Below, piece by piece: positions 5,702 through 15,650 of a stretch of 64,000 bases of DNA (position 1 is its first letter; every line of letters starts with the position of its first letter). The stretch covers positions 248,001-312,000 of the forward strand of contig NZ_JASBVP010000006.1 of NCBI RefSeq assembly GCF_029961025.1, read 5' to 3'. The position numbers were made by a program, and so were the translations under genes. The notes beneath the pieces were generated by a model. It did no database searches and was not told the origin of the DNA. It saw nothing but the letters and a program-made list of their open reading frames with translations. This DNA comes from Mycobacterium sp. (GTDB lineage Bacteria > Actinomycetota > Actinomycetes > Mycobacteriales > Mycobacteriaceae).

Positions 5702-8053
5702 ATGACGCAAGCCCCTGATCGTGAGAAGGCTCTCGAGTTGGCGGTGGCCCAGATCGAGAAGAGCTACGGCAAAGGGTCGGTGATGCGCCTCGGCGACGAG
5801 GTGCGTCAACCGATCTCGGTGATACCAACCGGGTCCATCGCGCTGGACGCCGCCCTGGGCATCGGTGGCCTGCCTCGTGGGCGGATCGTGGAGATCTACG
5901 GGCCGGAGTCCTCGGGGAAGACCACCGTCGCCCTGCATGCGGTGGCCAATGCCCAGGCCGCCGGAGGCATCGCGGCATTCATCGACGCCGAGCACGCCCT
6001 AGACCCGGAGTACGCCAAGAAGCTCGGCGTGGACACCGACTCGTTGCTGGTCAGTCAACCCGACACCGGGGAGCAGGCATTGGAGATCGCCGACATGCTG
6101 GTGCGCTCCGGCGCGCTGGACATTCTGGTGGTCGACTCGGTGGCCGCGCTGGTGCCGCGAGCGGAGATCGAGGGCGAGATGGGCGACAGCCACGTCGGCC
6201 TACAGGCCCGGCTGATGAGCCAGGCAATGCGGAAAATGGCTGGTGCGCTGAATAATTCAGGAACAACCGCGATCTTCATCAACCAGTTGCGTGAGAAGGT
6301 AGGAGTGTTGTTCGGAAGCCCCGAAACCACAACTGGTGGAAAGGCTTTGAAGTTCTACGCCTCGGTGAGGCTGGATGTCAGGAGAATCGAGACGCTCAAG
6401 GACGGTACCGAAGCGGTCGGTAACCGCACCCGGGCCAAAGTCGTCAAGAACAAGTGCCTTGCAGCGGGTACCCGGATCTTCGATCCGCTCACCGGCGCGA
6501 CGCATCGTATTGAGGATGTCGTCGACGGACGGAAGCGGATCCATGTGATGGCCGCGGCCAAAGACGGCACGCTGCATCCGCGGCCCGTGGTGTCCTGGTT
6601 CGACCAGGGAACGCAGGATGTGATCGGGTTGCGGATCGCCGGCGGCGCGACCGTTTGGGCAACGCCCGATCACAAAGTGCTGACAGAGTACGGCTGGCGC
6701 CAGGCCGGGAAACTCCGCCGGGGAGACCGGGTGGCGCAACCGCGGTGCTTCGGCGGATTCGGTGACAATGCTCCTATTTCGCCCGATCAGGCACGGCTGC
6801 TCGGCTACCTGATCGCGGACTCTTACGCAAGCGGTAGTCCCCCGATTCATTTCATCAACGTTGATCAGGCACTCATCGATGACGTGGCCCGAATCGCAGC
6901 GACGCTCGGTTGTGCGGCCGATCCGCAGGGGCAGAACTCCGTTGCGATCACTCCTCGGCCCGGCGAGCGCAATGGTGTCCTGGATCTGTGCCAGCAGGCC
7001 GGTGTTTCCGGAAAGCCCGCATCGGAAAGGACGATTCCGCATTGGTTCTTCGGGCCCGACATTGCTGCCGACATTGTCGGTAATTTACTGTTCGGCCTGT
7101 TCGAAGGCGGTGGTCAGGTAGGCCGGGGACATGCCGGAGCGCTTCTGGCCGGATACACCACGACCTCTGAACAGCTTGCCCACCAGATTCATTGGCTGCT
7201 GTTGCGATTCGGAATCGTGAGTAGCGTCCGAGATTACGGTCCGGCCCAGAAATCGCCGAATACCGCCCTCGGCCGACGAATTCGGGGCCGCCGGGTGTTG
7301 GAGGTCCGGATCGCAGGCATGGAAAACGTCAGGGCATTCGCGCAATCGGTTCCCATGTGGGGACCGCGCGGTATCGCCCTTGTCCGGGTAATTTCACAGG
7401 CTCTGCCGCGGCCGCGGTGTGGATCGCAGGTGACATATCTTTCCGCGGAGGTGACCGGCGCCGTGCTGAATTACCTGCAAGAGCGCGGCGTGAGCGTGCG
7501 AGAGGCGGCAACGCTGGTCGGCGCGGGAGCCGGGAGCACCCGTGGCGGAATGAAGCGGGTCTTAGGAGGTGTCAGCCGGCTGCGCAGGGACCGTGTGCAG
7601 GCGCTTGCGGATGCCCTGGATGACACGTTTCTGCGTGCTGTGCTGATCGAAGAACTGCGGTACTCGGTGATCCGAGAAGTACTGCCCGCGCGGCGGATGC
7701 GAACATTCGACCTCGAGGTCGAGGAGCTACACAACCTGGTCGCGGAGGGGGTTGTCGTGCATAACTGTGCGCCACCGTTCAAGCAGGCCGAGTTCGATAT
7801 CCTCTACGGCAAGGGCATCAGCAGGGAGGGCTCGCTGATCGACATGGGTGTGGATCAGGGCTTCATCCGCAAGTCCGGTTCCTGGTTTACCTACGAGGGT
7901 GAGCAACTCGGTCAGGGCAAGGAGAATGCCCGCAACTTCCTGCGGGAAAACGCCGACATAGCCAACGAGATCGAGAAGAAGATCAAAGAAAAGCTCGGCA
8001 TTGGTGCGGTGGTGACCGATGACGACGTCTTGCCCGCACCCGTCGATTTCTGA
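5702..8053 (+). CDS. recA: RecA recombinase precursor interrupted by an intein
   Basis: A 783-codon gene. N-extein residues 1-251 carry the Walker A motif GPESSGKTT, the [14 protein letters not shown] segment and the DNA-binding loops. A 437-residue intein follows, then a 95-residue C-extein starting [20 protein letters not shown]. Splicing would give a normal 346-aa RecA, the strand-exchange ATPase and LexA coprotease. ATG 5702 is chosen because AGGAGA precedes it and homology begins at [15 protein letters not shown]. Expression should respond to both LexA and PafBC. The 3' end overlaps recX by 35 bases. The insertion point (VVKNK / C) is the M. tuberculosis RecA site, not the M. leprae one. 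Confidence 0.97.
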   Translation: MTQAPDREKALELAVAQIEKSYGKGSVMRLGDEVRQPISVIPTGSIALDAALGIGGLPRGRIVEIYGPESSGKTTVALHAVANAQAAGGIAAFIDAEHALDPEYAKKLGVDTDSLLVSQPDTGEQALEIADMLVRSGALDILVVDSVAALVPRAEIEGEMGDSHVGLQARLMSQAMRKMAGALNNSGTTAIFINQLREKVGVLFGSPETTTGGKALKFYASVRLDVRRIETLKDGTEAVGNRTRAKVVKNKCLAAGTRIFDPLTGATHRIEDVVDGRKRIHVMAAAKDGTLHPRPVVSWFDQGTQDVIGLRIAGGATVWATPDHKVLTEYGWRQAGKLRRGDRVAQPRCFGGFGDNAPISPDQARLLGYLIADSYASGSPPIHFINVDQALIDDVARIAATLGCAADPQGQNSVAITPRPGERNGVLDLCQQAGVSGKPASERTIPHWFFGPDIAADIVGNLLFGLFEGGGQVGRGHAGALLAGYTTTSEQLAHQIHWLLLRFGIVSSVRDYGPAQKSPNTALGRRIRGRRVLEVRIAGMENVRAFAQSVPMWGPRGIALVRVISQALPRPRCGSQVTYLSAEVTGAVLNYLQERGVSVREAATLVGAGAGSTRGGMKRVLGGVSRLRRDRVQALADALDDTFLRAVLIEELRYSVIREVLPARRMRTFDLEVEELHNLVAEGVVVHNCAPPFKQAEFDILYGKGISREGSLIDMGVDQGFIRKSGSWFTYEGEQLGQGKENARNFLRENADIANEIEKKIKEKLGIGAVVTDDDVLPAPVDF
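6455..7765 (+). mobile_element. RecA intein with intact splicing residues and damaged LAGLIDADG motifs
   Basis: The element runs from Cys1 ([11 protein letters not shown]) to the terminal His-Asn (EGVVVHN) before Cys+1. The splicing residues look intact: Cys1, block [10 protein letters not shown] with His73, block [13 protein letters not shown] with Asp and His, and the final HN. The endonuclease domain is degraded. The first LAGLIDADG motif reads [10 protein letters not shown], which keeps Asp122 but loses the following Gly and three residues of the next loop compared with PI-MtuI. The second reads [12 protein letters not shown], where the catalytic Asp (Asp222 in PI-MtuI) is Gly219. It therefore probably still splices but is unlikely to home. 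Confidence 0.93.
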
Positions 8054-8540
8054 ACCGTCTCGCGAGGAGCAGGCCCGGGCGTTGTGCCTGCGCCTGCTCA
8101 CCGTGCGGGCACGAACCCGGGCCGAATTATCCGCGCAGCTCGCGAAACGCGGATACCCCCACGACGTCAGCGACCGGGTGCTGAACCGGCTGACCGCCGC
8201 CGGGCTGATCGATGACACGGAGTTCGCCGACCAATGGGTGCACGTCAGGCGGGCCAGCGCGGGGAAAAGCAGGCGCGTGCTGGCCGCCGAGCTGCACGCC
8301 AAGGGCGTCGACGACGATGTCATCAGCGCGGTGATGGACGGTATCGACACGGATGTCGAGCGGGAGCGGGCCGAGCGACTGGTGCGGGCCAGGTTACGAC
8401 GGGAGGACCTCACTGACGATGATGCGAGGGTGTGTCGTCGGTTGGTGGCGATGTTGGCGCGCCGCGGCTATGACCGGGTGATGGCATCCGAGGTAGTGTG
8501 CGCCGAGTTGGCCGCCGAACGGGACCGTCGCCGGGTGTAG
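8019..8540 (+). CDS. recX: RecX regulatory protein
   Basis: A 173-aa RecX with the three-helix repeats of the family: [20 protein letters not shown], then [23 protein letters not shown], and C-terminal [15 protein letters not shown]. RecX binds RecA filaments and inhibits strand exchange and ATP hydrolysis. The start at 8019 lies inside the recA 3' end in another frame, the usual mycobacterial overlap, so the two genes are co-transcribed and probably translationally coupled. The length is close to the M. tuberculosis protein (174 aa). Confidence 0.95.
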   Translation: MTTSCPHPSISEPSREEQARALCLRLLTVRARTRAELSAQLAKRGYPHDVSDRVLNRLTAAGLIDDTEFADQWVHVRRASAGKSRRVLAAELHAKGVDDDVISAVMDGIDTDVERERAERLVRARLRREDLTDDDARVCRRLVAMLARRGYDRVMASEVVCAELAAERDRRRV

Positions 8541-8685
8541 GCGGGGCAGCGGCCGGGCCCAACCGGTGGCACGGGGACAGCGGGTGCCGATCCTCGGCGA
8601 CGTGGTGTGCCGTCGTCGCGTTCGGGCGCACCACGGTCGGGCGGGCGGCCAACCGGGAGCCCTCACGTCGCCGTACCATGGCCCC

Positions 8686-10221
8686 GTGACGTCAACGGCG
8701 GCGCAGGGTCTAAGGAGCGCGGGAACCGCAGACGGGGGCGCGCCCGGGCGTGGGCGCACCTATCAGGTCCGCACCTACGGTTGCCAGATGAATGTCCATG
8801 ATTCCGAGCGGTTGGCGGGCCTACTGGAGGCGGCGGGCTACCAGCGCGCGCCCGAGGGTTCCACCGCCGACGTGGTGGTCTTCAACACCTGTGCCGTGCG
8901 GGAGAACGCCGACAACAAGCTCTACGGCAACCTGAGCCACCTGGCGCCGCGCAAACACCGCAACCCGGACATGCAGATCGCGGTCGGCGGCTGCCTGGCT
9001 CAAAAGGACCGGGACGTGGTGCTGCGCAAAGCGCCGTGGGTCGACGTGGTCTTCGGAACCCACAACATCGGTGCGCTGCCGACGCTGCTGGAGCGGGCGC
9101 GTCACAACAAGTCCGCGCAGGTGGAAATCGTCGAGGCGCTGCAGCAGTTTCCCTCCACGCTGCCGTCGGTTCGCGAATCCGCGTATTCTGCCTGGGTTTC
9201 CATCTCGGTAGGCTGCAACAATCGGTGCACGTTCTGCATCGTCCCGTCGCTGCGCGGGAAACAGGTCGACCGCAGCCCGGCGGACATCCTGGCCGAGATC
9301 CGGGCGCTGGTAGACACCGGGGTGCTCGAAATCACCCTGCTGGGACAGAACGTCAACGCCTACGGGGTCGCCTTCGCCGATCCGCGGCTGCCACGCAATC
9401 GCCACGCCTTCGCCGAGTTGCTGCGCGCGTGCGGGCACATTGACGGGCTCGAGCGGGTCCGGTTCACCTCCCCGCATCCGGCCGAGTTCACCGAGGACGT
9501 CATCGAGGCGATGGCGGAAACCCCGAACGTCTGTCCGGCCTTGCATATGCCGCTGCAGTCCGGCTCCGACCGGGTCTTGCGGGCGATGCGGCGCTCTTAT
9601 CGCGCCGAGCGTTTCCTGGGTATCATCGAGCGGGTACGCGCGGCCATACCGCACGCCGCGATCACCACCGACGTGATCGTCGGTTTCCCCGGTGAGACCG
9701 AAGAGGACTTCGCCGCGACCCTGGACGTCGTGCGGCAAGCGCGGTTCGCGGGCGCGTTCACTTTCCAATACTCCAAACGGCCCGGCACGCCCGCAGCTGA
9801 AGTTGCCGATCAGATCCCGAAAGCTGTTGTACAGGAACGCTATAGCAGGTTGGTAGCGCTGCAGGAGCAGATCTCACTGGAGGAGAATCGCGCCCAGATC
9901 GGCCGAACGGTGGAGGTCTTGGTCGCCATCGGCGAGGGGCGCAAGGATGCCCACACCGCGCGGATGAGCGGGCGGGCACGGGATGGCCGGCTGGTGCATT
10001 TCACCCCCGGCGGACAGCAGGTGCGGCCCGGCGACGTCGTCACCACGGTGATCACCGACGCCGCGCCGCACCATCTCATCGCGGATGCGGGCATTGGCTC
10101 TCACCGCCGGACCCGTGCCGGTGAGGTGCACGCCACCGGGCGGCGCGGTGTTGTCGGCCTCGGCATGCCCGGTGTCGGACCGCCGGCCGATCCGGTCGGT
10201 GCAAGCGGGTGCACCCGATGA
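8686..10221 (+). CDS. miaB: tRNA-2-methylthio-N6-dimethylallyladenosine synthase MiaB
   Basis: A 511-aa radical-SAM methylthiotransferase. The N-terminal domain has the three cluster cysteines in [14 protein letters not shown] and VGGCLAQ. The radical-SAM motif is CNNRCTFC, and a TRAM domain follows near residues 390-455. It adds a methylthio group to i6A37 of tRNAs reading UNN codons, completing the modification begun by MiaA, encoded about 6 kb downstream. The GTG at 8686 gives the family-length N-terminus; the frame is open further upstream to 8566, but that part is not conserved. In M. tuberculosis two small genes separate recX from miaB; here there are only 145 bases. Confidence 0.95.
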   Translation: MTSTAAQGLRSAGTADGGAPGRGRTYQVRTYGCQMNVHDSERLAGLLEAAGYQRAPEGSTADVVVFNTCAVRENADNKLYGNLSHLAPRKHRNPDMQIAVGGCLAQKDRDVVLRKAPWVDVVFGTHNIGALPTLLERARHNKSAQVEIVEALQQFPSTLPSVRESAYSAWVSISVGCNNRCTFCIVPSLRGKQVDRSPADILAEIRALVDTGVLEITLLGQNVNAYGVAFADPRLPRNRHAFAELLRACGHIDGLERVRFTSPHPAEFTEDVIEAMAETPNVCPALHMPLQSGSDRVLRAMRRSYRAERFLGIIERVRAAIPHAAITTDVIVGFPGETEEDFAATLDVVRQARFAGAFTFQYSKRPGTPAAEVADQIPKAVVQERYSRLVALQEQISLEENRAQIGRTVEVLVAIGEGRKDAHTARMSGRARDGRLVHFTPGGQQVRPGDVVTTVITDAAPHHLIADAGIGSHRRTRAGEVHATGRRGVVGLGMPGVGPPADPVGASGCTR

Positions 10222-10844
10222 ACGCCGGGCGGCAGCCTGATGGCTTCGACGCCTTCAAGACCGATATCGAAGAGGCGGAACGCCGTATCGCCCGGGAGAT
10301 CGAGCCCGGCGCCAGAGCTGTCGTCGTCGCCGTCCTGGTGTTCGTGTTGCTGGGGTCGTTTATTCTGCCGCACACCGGCGACGTCAACGGTTGGGACGTG
10401 CTGTTTGGCACCCACGGCGCGCGCACGGCCGCGGTGACGTTGCCGTCACGGATGTTCAGCTGGCTGGCGCTGGTGTTCGGCGTCGGTTTCTCGATGCTGG
10501 CCCTGCTGACCCGGCGTTGGACGCTGGCCTGGGTGGCACTTGTCGGCACGGCGGTCGCCAGCGCCGGCGGGTTGCTGGCGGTGTGGTCGCGACAGACCGC
10601 GGCCGCCGGCCATCCGGGTCCCGGTCTCGGACTCATCATCGCGTGGATCACGGTGATTGTGCTCACCTTCCACTGGGCCCGGGTGGTGGGGTCGCGCACC
10701 CTTGTCCAACTTGCCGCCGAACAGCAGCGCCGGCGTGACGCCGCGGCCCGACGCTTCACCATCCCACCGGAAAACCCGGCGCGCCGCAGCGCGGCCGATG
10801 ACGGTCCGCCCGATCCGGAGAGCGATAAGCCGCAGCGGGATTGA
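10218..10844 (+). CDS. Conserved membrane protein (Rv2732c homologue)
   Basis: A 208-aa protein with a charged N-terminus ([20 protein letters not shown]), four predicted membrane helices (from [17 protein letters not shown] to [17 protein letters not shown]) and an Arg/Pro-rich cytoplasmic tail. The function is unknown; it is conserved in mycobacteria at this location. ATG 10218 overlaps the miaB stop in ATGA, so translation is coupled. A GTG at 10209 would add three residues. Confidence 0.85.
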   Translation: MNAGRQPDGFDAFKTDIEEAERRIAREIEPGARAVVVAVLVFVLLGSFILPHTGDVNGWDVLFGTHGARTAAVTLPSRMFSWLALVFGVGFSMLALLTRRWTLAWVALVGTAVASAGGLLAVWSRQTAAAGHPGPGLGLIIAWITVIVLTFHWARVVGSRTLVQLAAEQQRRRDAAARRFTIPPENPARRSAADDGPPDPESDKPQRD

Positions 10845-10890
10845 CAGCCCGGTTGCGGCTCGGGGTGTTCGGGGTTCGGGCGGGGTCGGC

Positions 10891-12198
10891 CTAGGGCCTG
10901 CGGGTCAGCGCGTTAGCGGCCGCCTCGGCCCACTGACGCCACTGCGCGGCGCTCGCCTTCGCCTCCTCGGCTTCTTTGCTGCGTCCGGCGGCTTCGGCTT
11001 TTTGTGCCTGGCGTTCGAATTGCTCGGCTCGGGCGCGGAACTGCTCGGCACGCGCCAGCGCCTGCGGATCCGACCAGTCCGGCTGGGCCTCACGGATCTT
11101 TTTCTCGACCGCGCGCAGTCGCCGCTCCAATTCCGCGGATCGTTCCCGTGGCACCCTGCCGATCGCATCCCATCTCTCGGTGATCGACCGTAGCGCCGCC
11201 CGCGCGGCGTCGAGGTTGCTGGTGTCGAGTTTCTCCGCCTCGGCCAGGAGCGCTTCTTTCGCGTGCGCATTGGCCCACAACTCCGCTTCCCGTTCCGCGG
11301 TCGCCGCATTTCTCGCCGCGAAAAACGCGTCTTGAGCGGCCTTGAACCGGCGCCACAGGGCCTCGTCGACCTCGCGGGCCGCTCGCCCGGCCGCTTTCCA
11401 TTCGTTGAGGAGTTTGCGGAATTCCGCGCTGGTGGCACCCCAGTCCGTGGATCGCGATAGTTCCTCGGCGCGTTCACACAGCCGTTCTTTTGCCTGCCGA
11501 GCACCGGACCGCTCCCGGTCGAGCCCGGCGAAATGGGATCCCCGCCGCCGGTTGAAGGTGTCCCGGGCGGCCGAGTAGCGCTTCCACAACGCGTCGTCGG
11601 TCTTGCGGTCCAAGCCGGTGATCGTCTTCCATTCCTCGAGGATGGCGCGGAGCCGGTCGCCGGCCGCCTTCCACTGTGTCGAGTGCGCGGCCAGTTCCTC
11701 GGCCTCGGCGACCAGCGCTTCTTTGCGGGCCGTCTGGGCGGCGCGCAGCTCTTCGCGGCGGGCGCGGTCCGCGGCGGTGACGGCCTCGGCGTGTTCGCGA
11801 ATAGCGTCCAAGCGGGCCGCGAGGGCGTCGACGTCGCCGAGCACATTTGCCGTCGGCAAGGCCTCAGCCAGCGCCGCCGCGGCACTTTTGATCTTGCGGG
11901 CATCGCCGGTGCCCGACGCCAGCCGCTCCTCCATCAGCGTGATCTCGGTGTTCAGGTCCTCGAAGCGCCGCCCGAAATGAGCGAACGCGGCCTCGGGATC
12001 GCCGGCCTGCCAGCAGCCGATGACCCGCTCACCGGTTTCGGTGATCAGCCACACCATGCCGTCGTCATCGACACGACCGAATCGGCGCGGATCGTTGGCC
12101 GCTGGCGACGCTGAGGCGGTAGGTCGGGGCCCTGGACGCGGTCCCGGACGGGGAGCTGGCTTGGGCGAATCACTGGTCCGGGGCTTTTCGGCCGTCAT
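10891..12198 (-). CDS. DUF349 domain-containing coiled-coil protein (Rv2731 homologue)
   Basis: A 435-aa protein. The N-terminal 35 residues are Pro/Arg-rich ([11 protein letters not shown]) and disordered. The rest consists of repeated DUF349 units of about 75 residues, recognisable by recurring phrases such as [26 protein letters not shown] and [17 protein letters not shown]. The C-terminus is a long charged helix. The structure points to an elongated all-helical protein; the biochemical role is unknown. It converges on the miaB operon with a 46-base gap. The start is an ATG at 12198. Confidence 0.87.
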   Translation of the reverse strand: MTAEKPRTSDSPKPAPRPGPRPGPRPTASASPAANDPRRFGRVDDDGMVWLITETGERVIGCWQAGDPEAAFAHFGRRFEDLNTEITLMEERLASGTGDARKIKSAAAALAEALPTANVLGDVDALAARLDAIREHAEAVTAADRARREELRAAQTARKEALVAEAEELAAHSTQWKAAGDRLRAILEEWKTITGLDRKTDDALWKRYSAARDTFNRRRGSHFAGLDRERSGARQAKERLCERAEELSRSTDWGATSAEFRKLLNEWKAAGRAAREVDEALWRRFKAAQDAFFAARNAATAEREAELWANAHAKEALLAEAEKLDTSNLDAARAALRSITERWDAIGRVPRERSAELERRLRAVEKKIREAQPDWSDPQALARAEQFRARAEQFERQAQKAEAAGRSKEAEEAKASAAQWRQWAEAAANALTRRP

Positions 12199-12482
12199 GT
12201 GCTTCCGTCACCTACCCTTCGCGCGAGTCATCCCCGCGCACCTGCCGCGCGTTGCGGCGCCATCAGCTCACCGTCGGAAGTCCGCCGGCCCACCGGCCGT
12301 GACAGGATCCCCCCGACAGTTCCCACCAGCTATTCAAGCAGCTTGACCGGTGACGCGCCGCCGGGCCGGTGGCGCTCATGAAACCGTAGACCGGTCTTCG
12401 TTCACCAACCGCCGGATGCTGCGGCGCGGCGGCGTCTCAATTTCCCGGAGGGCGGCTACCGTCGTGCCATCATCTGCCACGA

Positions 12483-13433
12483 ATGCCGCTAACGGCCGGC
12501 GGCCCGACATCGCCGAGGAGGGTACCCATCGCCAAGGTGGATCTCGCGGCCGGGCTCGCCCTGGTGGCGGCGGTGATATCCGGGGTCGGTGATGTCATCC
12601 GGCAGCGCTGCGCCCAGCGGGTCACCGAGGAGCCGGTCGGGCACGTTGCGCTGTTCCGGATGTCGCTGCGGGACAGGCTGTGGTGGTTGGGCGGCACCGC
12701 CGCCGTGGTCAGTTTCGGACTGCAAGCGGTGGCGCTGGCGCTGGGATCGGTGGTGCTGGTGCAGGCTCTGCAAGTCACGGCGCTGTTGTTTGCGTTGCCC
12801 ATTTATGCGCGCCTGGCGCGTCAACGGGTGACCGGGTGGGAGTGGCTATGGGCGGTACTGCTGGCCGCCGCGGTGGCGGTGTTCGTCACCCTCGGCGACC
12901 CGGCAGCCGGTCGCCAACGGGCTTCGCTGGAATCCTGGAGCGAGGTGGCGGTCGTCCTGGGCCCGGTGTTGGTGTTTTGCGTGGTGGGTGCACGGATCTG
13001 GTCGGGTCCGCTGGCCGCGGTGCTGTTGGCTGTGGTGTCGGCGTCGTCGTGGGCGTTGTTTGCGGTGCTGACCAAAGGCGTGGTCGCCGTGCTTGACGAC
13101 GGCCCGGGAGCGATGCTGCGCGCGCCGGAGCCCTACGGGTGGGCATTGGCCGCGTTGATCGGGGCGGTGTTTCAGCAGTCGGCATTTCGCGCCAGCGCGC
13201 TGACCGCCTCGTTGCCGGCCATGACGGTGGCCGAGCCGGTGGTGGCGTCGGTGCTGGGGGTCACCGTGCTGGGCGAGACCCTTGAGGTCAGCGGCCCGGA
13301 GATGGTTGCTTTGGCGGCCGCGGTGGTGGTGGTGATCGTCGCGACCGCGGCCCTGGCCCGCGGTGAGGCCGCCACTTTGACGGCTGGCGGCAAAAAGCCG
13401 GTGGAACCCGGACGCCAGCTCGCCAGGGCGTAA
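12483..13433 (+). CDS. DMT-superfamily permease, copy 1 of 3
   Basis: A membrane protein with nine to ten hydrophobic helices of the EamA/DMT type, homologous to Rv2729c and to the two genes that follow. The conserved signatures are VIRQRCAQRVTEEPVG, WWLGGTAAVVSFGLQAVAL, VTALLFALPIYARL and FQQSAFRASALTASLP. Alignment puts the ancestral start at 12528, where this copy has ATC instead of ATG, placed six bases after a perfect GAGGAGG. The nearest ordinary starts are ATG 12483 (15 extra residues, no ribosome-binding site) and GTG 12537. Real translation is therefore uncertain, although the frame is intact to the end. The transported substrate is unknown. Confidence 0.78.
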   Translation: MPLTAGGPTSPRRVPIAKVDLAAGLALVAAVISGVGDVIRQRCAQRVTEEPVGHVALFRMSLRDRLWWLGGTAAVVSFGLQAVALALGSVVLVQALQVTALLFALPIYARLARQRVTGWEWLWAVLLAAAVAVFVTLGDPAAGRQRASLESWSEVAVVLGPVLVFCVVGARIWSGPLAAVLLAVVSASSWALFAVLTKGVVAVLDDGPGAMLRAPEPYGWALAALIGAVFQQSAFRASALTASLPAMTVAEPVVASVLGVTVLGETLEVSGPEMVALAAAVVVVIVATAALARGEAATLTAGGKKPVEPGRQLARA

Positions 13434-13674
13434 TTCGGAAGCTCTCGGCGGCGGTAGGGAAGCACCGAGTCGTGCCTGTCGTGTTCTCGGGCTGGCCGCG
13501 CTCATGCGTAGGTTAGTAGCTAGGGTAGGAAGCTCTACGGGGGCCGGAACCCATCGCAGTCGCGACGGTGTCCAGCGCAATCAGGCCCAGTGAGTGTCGG
13601 CGTGGCGCCGGGCGTAAAGAACAGCGCGTACTCGAGTCGGCTTTCGGGCCGCACATCGGCGAGGAGGTCACCGG

Positions 13675-14592
13675 ATGTCGAAGGCGGATATCGCGGTGTG
13701 GCTCGCCCTGTGTGCCGCGCTGGCCGCCGCGATCGGCTCGGTGATTCGGCAGCGCTCCGCGCAGGAGATCACCGAGAAACCGGTCGGCCCGGTGGCGCTG
13801 TTCGCCCTGTTGGTGCGCGACACCCGATGGTGGCTGGGCGGCGCGGGGGACATCGCCAGTTACTGCCTGCTAGCCGTGGCCCTCGACAAGGGCTCGGTGA
13901 TGTTGGTGATGGCGCTGCAGGTGACGGCCCTGCTCTTCGCCCTGCCCATTTATGCGCGGGTGACCCGCCACCGGATCACCGCCCAGGAGTGGCTGTGGGC
14001 GATATTGCTGGCCGGGGCATTGGCGATCGTCGTGGCGGTCGGGCAGCCGAAAGCCGGCACTTCACACGGCTCGCTGGGAAGCTGGATCGTGGTGGGCGCC
14101 GTGATGGGTCCACTGCTGGGGCTTTGTGTGTTGGGCGCCCGCGCCTGGGCGGACCGCCCGGCCGCGGCGGTGCTGCTGGCGGCGGTGTCGGGTTCATCGT
14201 TGGCGCTTTTCGCGGTGTTGACCAAGGGCGTTGTCGAGGTGGTCGAACACGGTGCCGGCCGGCTGCTGCATTCTGCCGAGCTGTACGCCTGGTTGCTGGC
14301 CGGGCTGACCGGGATGATCTATCAGCAGTCGGCGTTTCGCGCCGGCGCGCTGACCGCCTCGCTGCCGACGATGACGGTGGCCAAACCGGTGGTGGCCTCG
14401 GTGCTCGGAATCACCGTGCTTGGTGAGACCCTGAACGCCGACGGCACCGAGTGGGTTGCGCTGGGGGTAGCGGCGGCGGTGGTGATAGTTGCCACGATTG
14501 CGCTGGCCCGCGGCGAGGCCGCGACCATGGCGGCCGGCGCCGGGCGCGATGCGAGAATAGCCCAGCGGCCCGCGGCGCCGTCACAACCCTGA
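13675..14592 (+). CDS. DMT-superfamily permease, copy 2 of 3
   Basis: A 305-aa paralogue of the genes before and after it, with the same helix pattern and signatures (VIRQRSAQEITEKPVG, IYQQSAFRAGALTASLPTMT, ITVLGETLNADG). The start is an ATG at 13675 with GAGGAGG nine bases upstream. It is separated from copy 1 by about 240 bases, enough for its own promoter; TAGGTTAGTAGCTAGGGTAGG near 13507-13527 is AT-richer, but I cannot assign boxes. The C-terminal 25 residues are Ala/Arg-rich and differ between copies. The function is unknown. Confidence 0.88.
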   Translation: MSKADIAVWLALCAALAAAIGSVIRQRSAQEITEKPVGPVALFALLVRDTRWWLGGAGDIASYCLLAVALDKGSVMLVMALQVTALLFALPIYARVTRHRITAQEWLWAILLAGALAIVVAVGQPKAGTSHGSLGSWIVVGAVMGPLLGLCVLGARAWADRPAAAVLLAAVSGSSLALFAVLTKGVVEVVEHGAGRLLHSAELYAWLLAGLTGMIYQQSAFRAGALTASLPTMTVAKPVVASVLGITVLGETLNADGTEWVALGVAAAVVIVATIALARGEAATMAAGAGRDARIAQRPAAPSQP

Positions 14593-14726
14593 TCGGCGGG
14601 GTGTCAGGATTGACGTGAATAGCCCCGGGCGCGCCGCGAACGCGGAGAGCCGCTGCGCCCGCGTGGTTGTGAAACAGTTGGTGGCACGTGACGGCCCCGG
14701 CCCGGCACGACGGTGAGGAGGTGGCG

Positions 14727-15632
14727 ATGGCGAAAGCGGATATCGCGGTGCTGCTCGCATTAAGCGCCGCGCTGGTCTCCGCGATCGGCTCGGTGATCCG
14801 TCAGCGGTCCGCGCAGGAGGTCACCGACCGGCCCGTCGGCCCGTGGGCGCTGTTCGTGCTCTCGCTGCGCGATGGGAGATGGTGGTTGGGAGGCGCCGCG
14901 GCCGTGGCGAACTACAGTCTGCAGGCCGCCGCGCTGGGTCTCGGGTCGGTGATCCTGGTGACGGCATTGCAGGTGACGGTGCTGCTGTTCGCGTTGCCGA
15001 TCAATGCCCGCCTGACCCACCACCGGGTCACCCGCTGGGAATGGATGTGGGCCGCGCTGCTGGCCGGTGCGGTGGCGGCGGTCATCACGATCGGTCACCC
15101 GACGCAGGGTCAGCAGCGGGCCTCCCTGGGAACCTGGGCGGTTGTCGCCGCGGTGATGGGCCCGATATTGGTGTTGTGTGTGGTGGGCGCGCGGACCTGG
15201 TCGGGATCGGTGGCAGCGGTGCTGCTGGCGATGGTCGCCGGCTCGTCGCTGGCACTGTTCGCGGTGCTGACCAAGGGAGTCGTCGAAGCGGGGGAAGGTG
15301 GCGCCGGGGCGCTGCTACGCGCGCCTGAACTGTACGCCTGGATGGCGATGGCGCTGACCGGGATGGTGTTTCAGCAGTCGGCGTTTCGTGCCGGCGCCCT
15401 GACCGCCTCGTTACCGACCATGACCATGGCCAAGCCGGTGGTGGCGTGGATCTTGGGGATCACGGTGCTGCACGAGTCGCTGCGCGTCGACGGCCCGGAA
15501 GTGTTCGCGTTGGTGGCGGCGGTGATCGTCGTGATCCTGGCGACCGCGGCCCTGGCCCGAGGCGAGGCCGCCGCGATGGAGGCGCGTGCCGCCGCCACGG
15601 TGGCGGTCGACGCCCAACCGGTCACCGCGTAA
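14727..15632 (+). CDS. DMT-superfamily permease, copy 3 of 3 (closest to Rv2729c)
   Basis: A 301-aa membrane protein, the same length as I recall for Rv2729c. Its signatures are DIAVLLALSAALVSAIGSVI, then RQRSAQEVTDRPVG and FQQSAFRAGALTASLPTMTM. ATG 14727 has GAGGAGG six bases upstream. It sits next to the dioxygenase-like gene and the miaA-dapF operon as Rv2729c does, so it is probably the ancestral copy, with copies 1 and 2 arising by tandem duplication. The copies have diverged, so the event is not recent. The substrate is unknown. Confidence 0.9.
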   Translation: MAKADIAVLLALSAALVSAIGSVIRQRSAQEVTDRPVGPWALFVLSLRDGRWWLGGAAAVANYSLQAAALGLGSVILVTALQVTVLLFALPINARLTHHRVTRWEWMWAALLAGAVAAVITIGHPTQGQQRASLGTWAVVAAVMGPILVLCVVGARTWSGSVAAVLLAMVAGSSLALFAVLTKGVVEAGEGGAGALLRAPELYAWMAMALTGMVFQQSAFRAGALTASLPTMTMAKPVVAWILGITVLHESLRVDGPEVFALVAAVIVVILATAALARGEAAAMEARAAATVAVDAQPVTA

Positions 15633-15650
15633 CGACGCTAATTTGGTGGC

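Noticed and set aside
6455-7765. Intein region as a frameshifted or broken recA
   Set aside because: The frame is continuous, and both splice junctions and extein sequences are intact, so recA is not a pseudogene.
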